From Bacteroidales bacterium UBA6340 (lineage in GTDB: Bacteria > Bacteroidota > Bacteroidia > Bacteroidales > Paludibacteraceae): a stretch of DNA of 5,975 nucleotides. Below the pieces are notes generated by a model that made no database searches, was not told where the DNA came from, and saw only the letters and a program-made list of their open reading frames with translations. Where the stretch lies: assembly GCA_002440265.1 (NCBI GenBank), contig DJSG01000012.1:27643-33617 (forward strand). The letters are read 5' to 3'. Both the position numbers and the translations under genes were made by a program. Of this stretch, positions 5,641-5,975 are shown one piece after another. How positions within the stretch are numbered: position 1 is the first letter of the stretch; each line of letters starts with the position of its first letter.

Positions 5641-5684
5641 TTATCCACATACTTTTCAGTATATTGTTCACAACTTTATCAACA
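5641..5684 (+). promoter_or_regulatory. Cluster of DnaA-box-like 9-mers
   Basis: Three same-strand 9-mers: TTATCCACA at 5641-5649 (exact consensus DnaA box), TTGTTCACA at 5664-5672, and TTATCAACA at 5676-5684 (one difference from consensus). The cluster is AT-rich and starts 8 bp beyond the MraZ operator. A weaker TTATCAAAC is at 5719-5727. It could be a DnaA-responsive control region of the division operon or part of a replication origin; sequence alone does not decide, and the degenerate boxes may be chance. Confidence 0.45.
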
Positions 5685-5863
5685 TACCAAAATGCTTATA
5701 ACTAAATGTTTGTGCTACTTATCAAACAGTGTGGTGCAAAGTGGTGTGCTTTTGCCATAAACACACCCCATTGACAATTGCCATGCCGATGTCTTGTTCC
5801 CAAAACGGAAGTTTAGTGTGTTATGTAATTTTAATAATCGTAAAGATGGATTGGTGTAATTGT

Positions 5864-5907
5864 TCGGTATTTGCTCGGGGTTCTCTCGGTATTCACTCGG
5901 GAATAGC
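5864..5907. repeat. Degenerate 22-bp tandem repeat, two units
   Basis: Units 5864-5885 and 5886-5907 both begin TCGGTATT and both have CTCGGG two bases later: 14 of the first 16 bases agree, and the last six diverge. The role is unknown; it may be a short regulatory repeat or chance similarity. Confidence 0.4.
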
Positions 5908-5975
5908 AGGTGTTTATGATTGTTAATAATACAAGGGTCGCTTGAACGGACGACTATGCCGTATTATCACACATC

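Larger units (their letters stand above)
5565..5975. other. 411-bp gene-free control region upstream of mraZ
   Basis: The mraZ-proximal 120 bp holds the leader, -7 element, MraZ operator and DnaA-like boxes. Beyond about 5690 I see no gene and no clear promoter facing right. That part has an imperfect inverted repeat GGTGTG/CACACC (5743-5748 and 5762-5767) and a degenerate 22-bp tandem repeat at 5864-5907. A small open frame at 5729-5926 (+) encodes a cysteine-rich 65-residue product with no family resemblance and is not called. The neighbouring gene on the right is outside the window. Confidence 0.7.

Noticed and set aside
5743..5767. GGTGTG/CACACC inverted repeat as a terminator or operator
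   Set aside because: Only six pairs with a 13-base loop and no T-run; too weak to call.
5729..5926. 65-residue open frame in the right-hand gap
   Set aside because: Cysteine-rich, with no ribosome-binding site, family resemblance or neighbouring plus-strand gene; likely chance.

Overview
The window is a piece of a division and cell wall (dcw) gene cluster, all on the minus strand. In transcription order, right to left, it holds mraZ, rsmH (mraW), an ftsL-like gene, ftsI (a class B penicillin-binding protein) and murE. Several things point to a Bacteroidota genome, most likely Bacteroidales and plausibly Prevotellaceae: the diverged FtsL-like protein of the Bacteroidota type, the promoter -7 element TAACTTTG (Bacteroidota consensus TAnnTTTG), the general lack of Shine-Dalgarno sequences, and AT-rich and GC-rich dispersed repeats of kinds familiar from Bacteroidota genomes. 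The genus assignment is inference.

Layout. 1-140: gap downstream of murE, before the next gene of the cluster (mraY would be expected, outside the window); it holds a GC-rich repeat arm, a perfect 9-bp palindrome and an 11-bp direct repeat. 141-1637: murE. 1719-3536: ftsI. 3629-3940: ftsL-like. 4013-5038: rsmH. 5112-5564: mraZ. 5565-5975: a 411-bp control region with no convincing gene. It carries a -7 promoter element, an ordered three-repeat MraZ operator overlapping the promoter, and next to it three DnaA-box-like 9-mers. The genes are separated by gaps of only 73-92 bp, so they almost certainly form one transcription unit driven from the promoter upstream of mraZ; no internal promoter was seen.

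The genes work together in septal wall synthesis. MraZ is the autoregulator of the cluster. RsmH methylates 16S rRNA. The FtsL-like protein is a small bitopic divisome protein. FtsI is the septal transpeptidase. MurE adds meso-diaminopimelate to the peptidoglycan precursor in the cytoplasm.

The protein content is ordinary. What stands out is repeat DNA: every gap between genes contains repeats, and two repeats lie in frame inside rsmH. Three gaps share a related element of about 75-90 bp that supplies the stop-codon end of the upstream gene and the sequence just before the downstream start codon. Five tracts in the window have a 7-bp period. No new enzyme system, mobile element with genes, CRISPR array or RNA gene was found.
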